Positions 16,629 to 24,867 are shown, counted from the stretch's first letter. The stretch is 33,974 bases of DNA from Anaerolineae bacterium (GCA_019913005.1 JAIOHL010000218.1:1-33974), one strand, 5' to 3'. A program made the numbers and translations. The notes: generated by a model from the sequence alone, not told the origin.

Positions 16629-17480
16629 TTACCTTGCGTTTTTTACTTCGTGTCCATTGTTGCCATCGGACACACTCACGGGAAAACTGCCTAGCAGCAG
16701 AGTAGGGCTGATCCCATGCTCAGTAATAACAATCTTGGAGTTTTCCCGCAGAGACGTCTCGATCATCTCTAGTTGTTTAAGTGTTTGGGCATTGCCTACG
16801 AAGTATTGTTGAGCGGCTTCGTTGACCAAGCGGATGGCTTCGGCTTTACCTTGGGCGACTTGGATCACCGCTTCACGTTCGCCCTCAGCGCGTTGGATGA
16901 TTGCCAGCTTATGCTGTTCGGCAGCCTCAAACTCGCCAGTTGCCAGCAATCGCATGGAACGACGTTCTTGTTCGGCGGTTTTCTGTTTGTGCATTGCCTT
17001 CTTAATGTCATCCGGTGGGTCAATCAAGCGAATTTCCACCTTACTGACGGTCAGTCCCCATTCGACGGCAAAGGTGTTGAGGATACGTTGTAGATTAGTG
17101 GCGATTTTCTCGCGTGCAACGAGGCTCTCGTCTAAGGATAGCTCCCCAAACTCTTGGCGTAGGTTCGTCATTGCTAACTGGATAATCGCCCGCTTCCAAT
17201 CGTCAATATTGTAGAAGGTTCGTTTAATCCCTTCTTCATCGGCAGTGGGACGTACCCACATAATGCCATCCACCAAGATTTCAACGTTATCCTTGGTGAT
17301 TACTGGTTGCGGCTCAATATCCATCGTATGTTCGCGGATATCACGAACGCGCGTGATATTGATCAGTGGGATTTGAAGCCCCAGCCCGGGCATGATAAAG
17401 TGACTGTACTTCCCCAGCGTTTCCTGAATGCCACGTTCGTAAGGGCGCAGGGTAAAGATTGGTCCATATATTGTTCTCAT
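16629..17480 (-). CDS. SPFH/band-7 (slipin-like) protein
   Basis: A 283-residue prohibitin-homology protein. It has the SPFH start IYGPIFTLRPYERGIQETLGK, a HFIMPGLGLQIPL stretch, then TKDNVEILVDGIMWVR. A long charged coiled-coil follows (about 180-240: MHKQKTAEQERRSMRLLATG, then EGEREAVIQVAQGKAEA) before a C-terminal hydrophobic-tipped segment. Slipins organise membrane microdomains. Unlike most slipins, no membrane-spanning helix precedes the SPFH domain here, so membrane contact would be peripheral or through MPGLGL. No NfeD partner is adjacent. GGAGG lies six bases upstream of the ATG at 17480, so truncation by a wrong start is unlikely. Confidence 0.88.
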   Translation of the reverse strand: MRTIYGPIFTLRPYERGIQETLGKYSHFIMPGLGLQIPLINITRVRDIREHTMDIEPQPVITKDNVEILVDGIMWVRPTADEEGIKRTFYNIDDWKRAIIQLAMTNLRQEFGELSLDESLVAREKIATNLQRILNTFAVEWGLTVSKVEIRLIDPPDDIKKAMHKQKTAEQERRSMRLLATGEFEAAEQHKLAIIQRAEGEREAVIQVAQGKAEAIRLVNEAAQQYFVGNAQTLKQLEMIETSLRENSKIVITEHGISPTLLLGSFPVSVSDGNNGHEVKNAR

Positions 17481-17565
17481 AACATCCTCCGCAGGTGTTT
17501 TCGAATATGCCTAAGAATCGGGTGTGAAGGGTTTATACGGCATTCGCGTAAGCCATGACCTGCAA

Positions 17566-17650
17566 CCTCACTCCCCAACCCCCTCGATACTTGTGAAGAG
17601 GGGGAGTAGAAGAGGCTTTTGAAACACTACGAGGAAGGGTTTGGGATAGG
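17566..17650. repeat. REP-like palindromic unit
   Basis: A C-rich arm (CTCCCCAACCCCCTC) is followed 12 bases later by GAGGGGG, forming a perfect 7-bp stem (17579-17585 with 17598-17604). About 45 bases on, GAGGAAGGGTTTGGGATAGG is an imperfect mirror of the whole left arm. This nested C-rich/G-rich layout resembles the dispersed intergenic palindromes common in Chloroflexota and cyanobacteria. Confidence 0.5.
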
Positions 17651-17684
17651 ATTCGCCGTCTGCCGAATTCCGTATTGTTCCTCT

Positions 17685-18281
17685 TTATGGGTTTGAGGGT
17701 GGTTCAACTGCTGGCTTTCCACGATTGTCGCCATAGGCCCGCATGTCCGTTTCCTCTTCGCCAGTGTAGGGTTTAGAGTGGAGTTTACTTGCAGGTGTTC
17801 TGCCAAGCAGCTTATATAACCACCGGTGACTAGTCACGTAGGATATAAAGAACAGGGCAACGAACACAAACACCGCCAGTATCCCGATTTTTGTGCCAAT
17901 TTTGCTGGCGTGTACCGTTGCCTCAAGACGAGTGTTGGTATCTGCCACAAACTCCACATCATACGTACTCACTACCGTAAACTCACTAACGCCGGGTGGT
18001 AGAGCAAAATCAAACGAATAGGCGGTTGAACTAGTATCCCCTCTGGTCGCAAGCCCAGAAACCCCTTGAATATCGCTTGAGACTGTGAACAAACCTCCTG
18101 CACCAACTAACTGGACAGGCACAGCTTCGCGGGAGGGATTGGTCATCGTGACGGCACCACTGCCAACCTTAAAATTGAGATTGGTTCCGCTATATGATGT
18201 GGAACGAATCGAATTCGCTGTCCACGCCACCGCGCCGATAATGAAGATGCAGGCGACGATGACTTTCCAATTGATTTTCAT
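17685..18281 (-). CDS. Bitopic membrane protein, unknown function
   Basis: A 198-residue protein with an N-terminal signal-anchor (about 6-24: WKVIVACIFIIGAVAWTA) and a second membrane segment (about 130-152: IGILAVFVFVALFFISYV). The region between is polar, with alternating strands that suggest a small beta domain outside the membrane. The C-terminal 45 residues are charged and face the cytoplasm. No family was recognised. The ATG follows GGGGTAAACGAAA, an acceptable ribosome site. The gene lies between the REP-like unit and the first GlsB-like gene. Confidence 0.65.
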   Translation of the reverse strand: MKINWKVIVACIFIIGAVAWTANSIRSTSYSGTNLNFKVGSGAVTMTNPSREAVPVQLVGAGGLFTVSSDIQGVSGLATRGDTSSTAYSFDFALPPGVSEFTVVSTYDVEFVADTNTRLEATVHASKIGTKIGILAVFVFVALFFISYVTSHRWLYKLLGRTPASKLHSKPYTGEEETDMRAYGDNRGKPAVEPPSNP

Positions 18282-18416
18282 TTTCGTTTACCCCGGTTAT
18301 CACCGCTCCAAACATTGAATACTTCGGAAAAACAGATCGCTACTTACAAATGCAGAAGGTCGCAAATCATCATTTGCATTGGTTATCGCCGTGCTTAACA
18401 GGTGAAGTAACCTGAT

Positions 18417-18755
18417 TCATTGGCCATCGATGCCCTCTTTAGTTCGATTTCCTCGAAAAGCGTGTATCTCGGGATTACGCAATTTGCCGGGTGGCAATCC
18501 CGGACGCCCATTTACGGCACGGATCACCAATAGCAACGCTATAGCTCCAACAAAAGCGACAAAGACGCTCCAAATATTGAGGCCCGTTACCCCAGATACG
18601 CCCAAAATGTTGAATAGAAGGCCACCAGCTAAAGCACCCAAGATGCCGATAACTGTATCGCCTGCTATACCCATGCGACGGGGAATCACTTTGCTAGCCA
18701 ACCAGCCCGCGATTAGCCCAATAATTAACCAAGCAAGCAAATGCATCGGTTCCAT
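18417..18755 (-). CDS. GlsB/YeaQ/YmgE-family membrane protein, copy A
   Basis: A 112-residue transglycosylase-associated (GlsB/YeaQ/YmgE) stress membrane protein. The family core is clear: three membrane segments starting MEPMHLLAWLIIGLIAGWLA, then SKVIP, GDTVIGILGALAGG and SVFVAFVGAIALLLVI. It carries about 30 extra charged residues at the C-terminus compared with copy B. The function is unknown; the name comes from stress-induced paralogues. The ATG at 18755 follows AAAAGG by five bases; nine upstream codons are rejected. Copy B at 21723-21995 is about three quarters identical over the first 80 residues by eye, and the upstream DNA is shared as well. Confidence 0.9.
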   Translation of the reverse strand: MEPMHLLAWLIIGLIAGWLASKVIPRRMGIAGDTVIGILGALAGGLLFNILGVSGVTGLNIWSVFVAFVGAIALLLVIRAVNGRPGLPPGKLRNPEIHAFRGNRTKEGIDGQ

Positions 18756-18811
18756 AACGCCTTTTGCCTTTCGTATTGCCAATTCAAACGGTAGTGGACG
18801 ATTGAGAATAG

Positions 18812-19019
18812 GTGTCTTGGGAAGTTTTGGCTTGATGCGCCAGAGGTTTGAAGCTTACTTAAGACTAGGAAGGTTCAACTGGCATCACCTACCCTGACTG
18901 GCCGGAAGTGACTGTAATTAGCCGATTTAGGAGAAGATTCCTCCTGATATTTACAGTATAAGCCTTAATCTTCAGGCCGACGCCCTTCTCTGGGGTGATT
19001 AGTTTCTCATCCTGTAGAA
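18812..19019 (-). promoter_or_regulatory. Duplicated upstream leader/promoter, copy A
   Basis: About 208 bases upstream of copy A align along their full length with 22054-22258 upstream of copy B. Identity is about three quarters by eye, rising to 40 of 41 bases at 18979-19019. On the minus strand it contains GCTTATACTGT, with a TATACT -10-like box (18955-18960). Ten bases further on is a near-palindrome (18929-18945), in which the two arms pair through one G-U. No good -35 box was found. The inferred transcript would have a leader of about 190 bases. Bases 19020-19207, the rest of this gene-free stretch, show nothing further. Confidence 0.6.
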
Positions 19020-19207
19020 TGATTTTCTGATGATTCAGAGCTTTGCAGAGGATCGGTCACCAAGTTCGCCACCACTGTCCGGGTATTGGACGATTCATCG
19101 GGAGCGCGTTGCACTTGCATATCTCTATTGCCCTTGCCCCACATCGAGACCCGAATGCTCTCCGTCACTTTAGCTATCTCAACGGCGATGTAGAGACATA
19201 CCGAGTT

Positions 19208-19975
19208 TCAGACAGGCTGTGCGTATTTTGCGACTAACCTAAGTAAGTGCTTGATATTGAACGGCTTAGAAAGCACATCAACAACAAAAGTGGGTAGGGT
19301 ATCCGGCGTAATATCTGTTTCGGCACTCAGAATAATGACCGGGGAATGCGGCCTTAGTTGCCGATCATAGGCACTTAAAAATTCAAATCCATTCATGATC
19401 GGCATAGCAAGATCTAATAAAATCAAGCAATATTCAGTACGAAATACACTATCGAGTGCAGCCAAACCATTATAGGCAGTTGCAAATGGATAGCCTTCCA
19501 TACTTAGAACGGTTGTGATGGCATCCCGGAGATGTTCTGTATCTTCGACCACTAAAATGGGGAGTGCCTGATCGCTAGAAAAGATAGCGCCTGCCTGATT
19601 TGCCAGTGTTAAGGTTTTTTGAACTAGCCCCAAGAGATTATTGACATCGAATGGCTTGAGGACGACATTGATGTAGCGGGTTGATAGATAGCCCCGGATT
19701 TCTACCGACAAATCTGTTATGGTAGTGGTGATTAGGATAGGGATGTTGGCAGTCGTATCTTCCATTTTGAGAATCTGTAGAAGTTCCCACCCCCTTCCCC
19801 CGTCTTGGTGATTGAAATCAAGGATGATAATGTCGGGATTGTGTTGTTTTAACGCCGCTAGATTGATATGGTCATACGAGTAGCTAAAGACTTGCCAATC
19901 TCGTCTTTTTAGACACAAGGTAAACAAATCTCGCATGGTATCATCGTTATCAATAACCACAATATTCGCGTCCAT
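19208..19975 (-). CDS. Double-receiver response regulator without output domain
   Basis: A 255-residue protein made of two CheY-like receiver domains. The first (about 5-125) has phospho-acceptor D53 in IIILDFNHQD and the KPF motif VLKPF. The second (about 138-254) has the acidic pair in VVEDTEHL, D188 in LILLDLAMP, and SKPF. There is no DNA-binding or enzymatic domain, so it probably relays phosphate or signals by protein contact. The ATG at 19975 is preceded by AGAGGAACT; twenty upstream codons of the open frame are rejected. The adjacent single-receiver protein closely matches its first receiver in the WELLQILKMED region, so the two probably arose by duplication. The partner kinase is unknown; the GAF kinase at 22348 is the nearest. 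Confidence 0.85.
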   Translation of the reverse strand: MDANIVVIDNDDTMRDLFTLCLKRRDWQVFSYSYDHINLAALKQHNPDIIILDFNHQDGGRGWELLQILKMEDTTANIPILITTTITDLSVEIRGYLSTRYINVVLKPFDVNNLLGLVQKTLTLANQAGAIFSSDQALPILVVEDTEHLRDAITTVLSMEGYPFATAYNGLAALDSVFRTEYCLILLDLAMPIMNGFEFLSAYDRQLRPHSPVIILSAETDITPDTLPTFVVDVLSKPFNIKHLLRLVAKYAQPV

Positions 19976-20065
19976 AGTTCCTCTTTTCCCAAGACGAACG
20001 AACCCCATGCCGAGATCGGATTCCGGTCCGTACAAAAAGACGCTATCCAGTTGGATGCTTGTACT

Positions 20066-20500
20066 TTACTTCTTGTTAGACCCGTCAGATTTAGGTAGCT
20101 TTGGCGCTTGATAACTACCAATCTCGTTACCTTGCAAGGCAGAATGGACTGCATTGACTAAATCACGACTTTCAAAGGGTTTACGTAAAATTGTTACCTG
20201 CTTTGTTGCGAGATAGCCAGCTATTTCGTGGGCCAGTTGCACCGCAGTGGTACAGATAAGGACAGGAACCGCAGCCGTCGAATCTTCCATCTTGAGCATT
20301 TGCAGAAATTCCCAACCCACCCCTTCGCGCCCGACATAATAGTCAAGAATGATGAGGTTTGGTTGTATTCTCCGCACTTCGCGCAAGTCTGAGTTTAAGA
20401 ACAGTTGCAGAAACACCTCATAGTCCTCTGCCGCTAGGATTTTCTGAAATAAGGCTAAAATGTCATCTGAATTGTTGATGACCATAATCCGTGTTGTCAT
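20066..20500 (-). CDS. Single-domain response regulator, altered acidic pocket
   Basis: A 144-residue receiver-only protein. Phospho-acceptor D53 lies in LIILDYYVG and the conserved lysine in RKPF. The usual paired acids near residue 9-10 read N9-N10 (VINNSDD), so magnesium binding may be weakened, although D12-D13 follow shortly. The C-terminal 25 residues are polar and lysine-rich (LPKSDGSNKK). The start at 20500 is an ATG with GAGGA about ten bases upstream; an in-frame GTG at 20524 is less likely. It is 90 bases ahead of the double-receiver gene, transcribed in the same direction, and its WEFLQMLKMED segment is nearly the same as in that protein. Confidence 0.83.
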   Translation of the reverse strand: MTTRIMVINNSDDILALFQKILAAEDYEVFLQLFLNSDLREVRRIQPNLIILDYYVGREGVGWEFLQMLKMEDSTAAVPVLICTTAVQLAHEIAGYLATKQVTILRKPFESRDLVNAVHSALQGNEIGSYQAPKLPKSDGSNKK

Positions 20501-20612
20501 ATTGCATCGTCCTCTGCTTAACACCCATCAAATCAATTTTGGCCGGGGTGTTGCGGCACACGACGGCAAAAGAGATAGGGAAGGCCGCAAAACCTGTTCC
20601 TTTGCATTACTT

Positions 20613-21635
20613 TCAAACCCATTTGCGCCAGCGAAAAACCATGAGGGTCCCGACAATCGAAGCGCCCATCGTTAATACAACGAGCATAAACATCGCAAAT
20701 CCGTTGATCGGTAGTCGCAGGGATTGATCTATCGCAAGAAAATTCGAATCGAACAAACCCAAGAAAAACGTAAAGGGCAGAAACACCATCGAGATGATGG
20801 TCAGGCGATTGATCGAATCGCCCATCTTGCGGGCCTGTTGATTGGCGATGATATCTAGCACATTGCCCGTGAGGTCGCGCTGGGTATCAATCACATCATA
20901 GATACCCAATAGACGTTTGTAGAGATGCCGGAACAAATCTCGAATATCATCATTGTTGGAGAGACGCTGTTCGCCCGTGAGATTTGAAAGGACTTCGCGC
21001 TGGGGGGCGATCATCTGCCGTAGCCCGATCAGGTGTTGTTTAATACGGTACACCGTCGTTTGGGCTTGTTTGTTGCCCGTGTCAGCCAAGAGCTTCTCTT
21101 CCAATTGGTTAAGCTGATTGCTGATGCGATCCAACAGTGGGTAATAGGTATCAATCACGTGTTGGGCGGTAAGGTAGAGGAAATATCCAATGCCACGCTG
21201 CCAAGAATCGAGATTTTGGGCCACTCGATTGTAGGCTACCTCCACCGCTGTAGCATCGTCTTGCCGCACGGTCACAAAAAAATATTCACCCAACAGACAG
21301 TGAATTTCTTTCCCGACAATCGTGTCGCTTTGTAGGGAGGGTTGGAAAAGGGAAAGGAACAGATAACTAGGATAAACCAGCAGCGTAGGGCGATGATCTT
21401 CGCGTAACAAGTCTTCCACCACGTTGGGTGACAGATGCAGCAATCTGGCTAACCACTGAATTTCCTGAATATTGGGCGTCACGATGTCGATCCACAAGGT
21501 GCAACCATCGGTAAAACACTTTTCAAGGTTTTCCGGCGTCAGATTGCGCCGCAAGACAGGCTCGATAGCACTGCTTTCAGGTTGTACTTCTGCCGAAGTA
21601 TCAGGCTTTGCTGCAACCACCAATGACCGTATCAT
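20613..21635 (-). CDS. CorA-like transporter lacking the GMN motif
   Basis: A 340-residue member of the CorA/ZntB divalent-cation transporter family. It has a large cytoplasmic N-terminal domain (about 1-270, with DGCTLWIDIVTPN and VVEDLLREDHRPTLLVYP), a long stalk helix with QARKMGDSINRLTIISMVF, and two C-terminal membrane helices ending in a basic tail. The GMN loop that normally follows the first helix reads L-G-L-F-D-S-N-F here (DSN at 20742-20750), so G and M are both replaced. The helix before it (LPFTFFLGLF) and the second helix are otherwise normal. Selectivity for magnesium is therefore doubtful. The start is uncertain between 21635 and 21650; neither has a good ribosome site. Confidence 0.85.
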   Translation of the reverse strand: MIRSLVVAAKPDTSAEVQPESSAIEPVLRRNLTPENLEKCFTDGCTLWIDIVTPNIQEIQWLARLLHLSPNVVEDLLREDHRPTLLVYPSYLFLSLFQPSLQSDTIVGKEIHCLLGEYFFVTVRQDDATAVEVAYNRVAQNLDSWQRGIGYFLYLTAQHVIDTYYPLLDRISNQLNQLEEKLLADTGNKQAQTTVYRIKQHLIGLRQMIAPQREVLSNLTGEQRLSNNDDIRDLFRHLYKRLLGIYDVIDTQRDLTGNVLDIIANQQARKMGDSINRLTIISMVFLPFTFFLGLFDSNFLAIDQSLRLPINGFAMFMLVVLTMGASIVGTLMVFRWRKWV

Positions 21636-21722
21636 AAGTTTACATACCATTCATAAAAGCTGTTTTTTAGGGAGACGGACAAATAGGTTTGCCCGCCTCG
21701 TGACAACTGGTATGCCCCGAAT

Positions 21723-21995
21723 TTACCGGGTCGAAAGCCCTTTGCTGTTGCTGAAGGCACGGATCAAGAACAGCAGCACGACTGCCCCAACGAAGGCAAC
21801 AAAGATGCTCCAAATATTGAGTCCGGTGGTACCGGATTCGCCAAATTCCTCAAATAGGAAGCCACCGGCCAAGGCGCCTAGCATCCCGATAACAGTGTCA
21901 CCCACGATGCCGAAGCGACTTGGAATGACTTTGCTAGCCAACCAGCCTGCGATGAGTCCAACAACGATCCATGCGAGTAATCCCATAGGTTCCAT
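21723..21995 (-). CDS. GlsB/YeaQ/YmgE-family membrane protein, copy B
   Basis: A 90-residue paralogue of the protein at 18417-18755. It has the same three-segment core (MEPMGLLAWIVVGLIAGWLA, SKVIP, GDTVIGMLGALAGG, SIFVAFVGAVVLLFLI) and the usual short family tail. An AGAG site lies a few bases before the ATG. Its upstream 260 bases are homologous to those of copy A, so the gene was duplicated with its control region. It sits between the CorA-like gene, transcribed the same way, and the divergent GAF kinase gene. Confidence 0.9.
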   Translation of the reverse strand: MEPMGLLAWIVVGLIAGWLASKVIPSRFGIVGDTVIGMLGALAGGFLFEEFGESGTTGLNIWSIFVAFVGAVVLLFLIRAFSNSKGLSTR

Positions 21996-22053
21996 AATGC
22001 TCTTTACCTTTCATATTGACATGATCAAAACGGGAATGATTGATCGAAAAAGT

Positions 22054-22258
22054 GTGTCTTGGGGTTTAGCTGGATGAGCCAGAGACTTGAAGCTTACTTA
22101 AGACCAGCAAGATTCAACGGGCATCACCGAGCCTGCATTGGTGGGAATGATGGTGACTAGCCGATGCGGGAGAAGTCTTCTCCTAATAATGACAGTATAA
22201 GCGCTGATTTTCATCCAGACGCCCTTCTTTGGGGTGATTAGTTTCTCATCCTGTAGAA
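22054..22258 (-). promoter_or_regulatory. Duplicated upstream leader/promoter, copy B
   Basis: The counterpart of 18812-19019. On the minus strand it has the same GCTTATACTGT (-10-like TATACT at 22194-22199). Ten bases beyond is a perfect 15-base palindrome, GGAGAAG-A-CTTCTCC (22169-22183), which would lie at or just after the transcription start. The outer 41 bases (22218-22258) differ from copy A at one position only, although they are far from the gene, so they are probably a binding site. The same gap (21996-22347) must also hold the promoter of the divergent kinase gene. Confidence 0.6.
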
Positions 22259-22347
22259 CGAATTTTTTGTGATTTGTTGATTTAGAGGGATGATTAAAAA
22301 CATCAGAATGCTCAGCCCATAAAGACATATGGGAATGAGGTCAGGCA

Positions 22348-23733
22348 ATGAGTGAACATGACGAAATACTGGCAGCGCTGATCGAAGCCAATCGAACGCT
22401 AACCAGTCAAATAGCCGAGTGTGAAACTACCGAGATCAACCTCCGCAAAGCAAATGCTGACTTGGGTGCCCAATTGAAGACCCAACTGGAAGAAGTGGCT
22501 AGGCTGAAGCGACTGTTGCAAGAGCAAATCGAGGAACATAAACGAATACAAGCCCGTGAACTGGAACAACGTATCTTGAAAGAAGCCTTGCAAGAGACAG
22601 TGGCGGCCATGAGCAACACGCTCGATCTAGACAAAGTATTGGATCATATTCTCGATACGGTGAAACGGGTCACACCGTATGATGGTGCCAATGTGCTGTT
22701 TATTGAGTCCGATCTCGTGCATGTGGTACGTCAGCGTGGCTACCATGAAAAAGGAGTGGAGGAAGATTGGTTAAAACAGCCTATCCCACTCGCCCGACTG
22801 GCTGCCTTGCAGCATATGATGGACATAGGCCAACCGCTGGCGACACCCAATACGAGCAATTCATCAATAGGGTTTAGTTTTCCGGGTTCTAACTGGATCA
22901 ATTCAAATGTCATTGCGCCTATCCGCTTAAAAGACAAAACTTTAGGGTTTCTTTCCCTCGATAGTGCTACGCCCGGTTTTTTCACACAAATACACGCAGA
23001 ACAGTTGCAAGTCTTTGCTGATCAAGCCGCCATCGCCATCCAAAATGCGCGACTTTATGACCGGGCAAAACGGGCGGCGGTGTTGGAAGAGCGTAGCCGC
23101 CTAGCCAATGAATTGCATGATACCATTTCCCAGACCCTCTGGTCAGTGAGCCTGATTGCAGAGCGATTGCCGGTGCTTTGGGAGGTTAATCGTGAGGAAG
23201 GGAAGCGCAGCCTTGCCAGTTTGCATGAATTAGCCCAAGGTGCTTTGGCCGAAATGCGTTCGCTGCTGTTAGAGTTGCGGCCTTCGGTACTGATGGATGC
23301 TAAACTGGGGGATTTGATCCATCAACTGGCTCATATCTTTGCGACGCGCACCGGCCTTATTTTTTCAGTCACACTGCACAATCAAGACCCCCTCCCGCCC
23401 CACGTCCAAGTTGTGTTATATCGGGTAGTCCAAGAATGTATCAACAACATTACCCGCCATGCTTCCGCCAGCCATGTAGAGATCAACTTCAACAGCCATG
23501 CCGGGCAGGTTGAACTGACAATTCAGGATAACGGACGCGGTTTCGACCCAACTAATATTACGCCGGGGCATCTAGGCCTCAGTATTATGCGGGATCGCGT
23601 TCAGAGTATTGGCGCAACCCTTGAGACAACCAGTGCGAAGATGGAAGGAACCCACATCCGCGTCGTGTGGACAGCATCGCTCGAAGAGAAAATGTTAGCA
23701 CAGAATGGGTCAGGTGAGATTAATGGTTATTGA
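22348..23733 (+). CDS. Cytosolic GAF-domain sensor histidine kinase
   Basis: A 461-residue soluble kinase. An N-terminal coiled coil (about 1-85, rich in E, Q and L) leads to a GAF domain (about 95-235, with NTLDLDKVLDHILDTV and the closing FADQAAIAIQNARLYD). A HisKA_3 domain follows with the phospho-accepting H257 in LANELHDTISQTLW and the LLLELRPSVL box, and then an HATPase_c domain (VVQECINNITRHA, DNGRGFDP, GHLGLSIMRDR). It has no membrane segment, so it senses an intracellular signal, possibly a bound small molecule or cofactor. The ribosome site GAGG lies about eight bases upstream. It overlaps the regulator gene by 11 bases and diverges from GlsB copy B. Confidence 0.93.
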   Translation: MSEHDEILAALIEANRTLTSQIAECETTEINLRKANADLGAQLKTQLEEVARLKRLLQEQIEEHKRIQARELEQRILKEALQETVAAMSNTLDLDKVLDHILDTVKRVTPYDGANVLFIESDLVHVVRQRGYHEKGVEEDWLKQPIPLARLAALQHMMDIGQPLATPNTSNSSIGFSFPGSNWINSNVIAPIRLKDKTLGFLSLDSATPGFFTQIHAEQLQVFADQAAIAIQNARLYDRAKRAAVLEERSRLANELHDTISQTLWSVSLIAERLPVLWEVNREEGKRSLASLHELAQGALAEMRSLLLELRPSVLMDAKLGDLIHQLAHIFATRTGLIFSVTLHNQDPLPPHVQVVLYRVVQECINNITRHASASHVEINFNSHAGQVELTIQDNGRGFDPTNITPGHLGLSIMRDRVQSIGATLETTSAKMEGTHIRVVWTASLEEKMLAQNGSGEINGY

Positions 23734-24382
23734 AAATCCGATCCGAGTCATGATTGTCGACGATCATGCCATGCTGCGCAAAGGCTTGGCTGTCTTTATC
23801 ATGAGTTATGACGATCTTAAACTTGTTGGGGAAGCGGCCAATGGGGAAGAAGCTTTAGCCTTATGTGCCGAGATACACCCCGATATTGTGTTGATGGATT
23901 TGATGATGCCGATTATGGATGGAATCAATGCAACGCGCCATATCCACCGCGAGTACCCCGACATACAGGTTATTGTGCTGACCAGTTTTGGGGAAGAGAT
24001 GCTGATCAAGGATGTATTAGAGGCCGGGGCGATTAGTTACCTTTTTAAGAAGGTTTCGGCGGACGATTTAGCAAAAGCCATCCGTGCTGCGAAAGATGGT
24101 TTTTCGACTTTTGCACCGGAAGTCACCAAGATTCTCGTGCAGTCCATTAATCAACCACATCCAGCCTTTCAGGATCTGACTGAACGTGAACGAGATGTGC
24201 TGGCTTTGATGGTCAAAGGGATGGGAAATAATGAGATTGCCGAGGCGCTGGTGATTAGTCTTTCTACCGCAAAATCCCATGTCGGGAGTATTCTTGCCAA
24301 GCTAGGGGCGACCAGCCGTATTGAAGTAATTACGATGGTTTTGGAACATAATTTCCATTTAGGGGCTTTCTATGTCAAATAG
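23723..24382 (+). CDS. NarL/FixJ-family response regulator
   Basis: A 219-residue regulator paired with the preceding GAF kinase. The receiver domain has the acidic residues D13/D14, phospho-acceptor D59 in IVLMDLMMP and the lysine of LFKKVS. The LuxR-type helix-turn-helix is at the C-terminus (LTERERDVLALMVKG, then LVISLSTAKSHVGSILAKLG). The ATG at 23723 follows AGGTGAG by five bases and overlaps the end of the kinase frame, which indicates translational coupling; an earlier in-frame start at 23705 is less likely. It belongs to the same subfamily as the regulator at 310-996. Targets are not visible; the divergent GlsB copy B leader is the nearest candidate. Confidence 0.93.
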   Translation: MVIENPIRVMIVDDHAMLRKGLAVFIMSYDDLKLVGEAANGEEALALCAEIHPDIVLMDLMMPIMDGINATRHIHREYPDIQVIVLTSFGEEMLIKDVLEAGAISYLFKKVSADDLAKAIRAAKDGFSTFAPEVTKILVQSINQPHPAFQDLTERERDVLALMVKGMGNNEIAEALVISLSTAKSHVGSILAKLGATSRIEVITMVLEHNFHLGAFYVK

Positions 24383-24541
24383 CGGATTGACGTGTGTTTC
24401 CTCTCGCTATTGAGAGATTCTTGGGAAATCGTGACCGTAAAAGTGCTTACCCTGCTTCACTCTCAACCCTGATAAGTTCACTCTGTAGGTCAAGTACTTG
24501 TTTAGCCATCGGCAGCATCGACAGACCATGATTATCGCGAG

Positions 24542-24691
24542 CTGATACGTGGCAAATATACATTCAAAAACACTTCAAGGCTAGGTTGCCCATTGCTCTC
24601 CCCAGAAGTGGAACAGTGGATTGTGCAATTAGCGCGGGAAGATTCTCGTTTCGGCTTTGACAAACTGAAAGGGGAGTTATGCAAATTTGGT
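24542..24691 (+). pseudogene. Integrase-type transposase remnant
   Basis: A 50-codon fragment reads YTFKNTSRLGCPLLSPEVEQ, then WIVQLAREDSRFGFDKLKGE and LCKFG. This matches the region just before the catalytic core of IS481/IS3-like integrase transposases, where the usual pattern is a G-R-P stretch followed by an ARENPRWG-like motif. The frame continues to 24892, but the sequence after 24691 is unrelated and AT-rich, with no DDE core. Upstream the frame closes at a TAG at 24503. It is a decayed piece of an otherwise lost element. Confidence 0.6.
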
Positions 24692-24867
24692 AGAGAGGAT
24701 CATGGTAATATAATAATATTAAGTAATAAATTACCCTATACGGGTTTTAAGAATCAATTACGCAAAAATCCGCATCTGGCACCTTTGGTGGTGTTGGAAC
24801 CTATACCAAAACGAGATGAAAATGGAGAAAATAGAGATGGGTGGCAAAACCACGAGGAAGGTATTGA

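Noticed and set aside
24401-24416. CTCTC/GAGAG hairpin after the regulator gene as a terminator
   Set aside because: The stem has five pairs and no U-tract, too weak to call.
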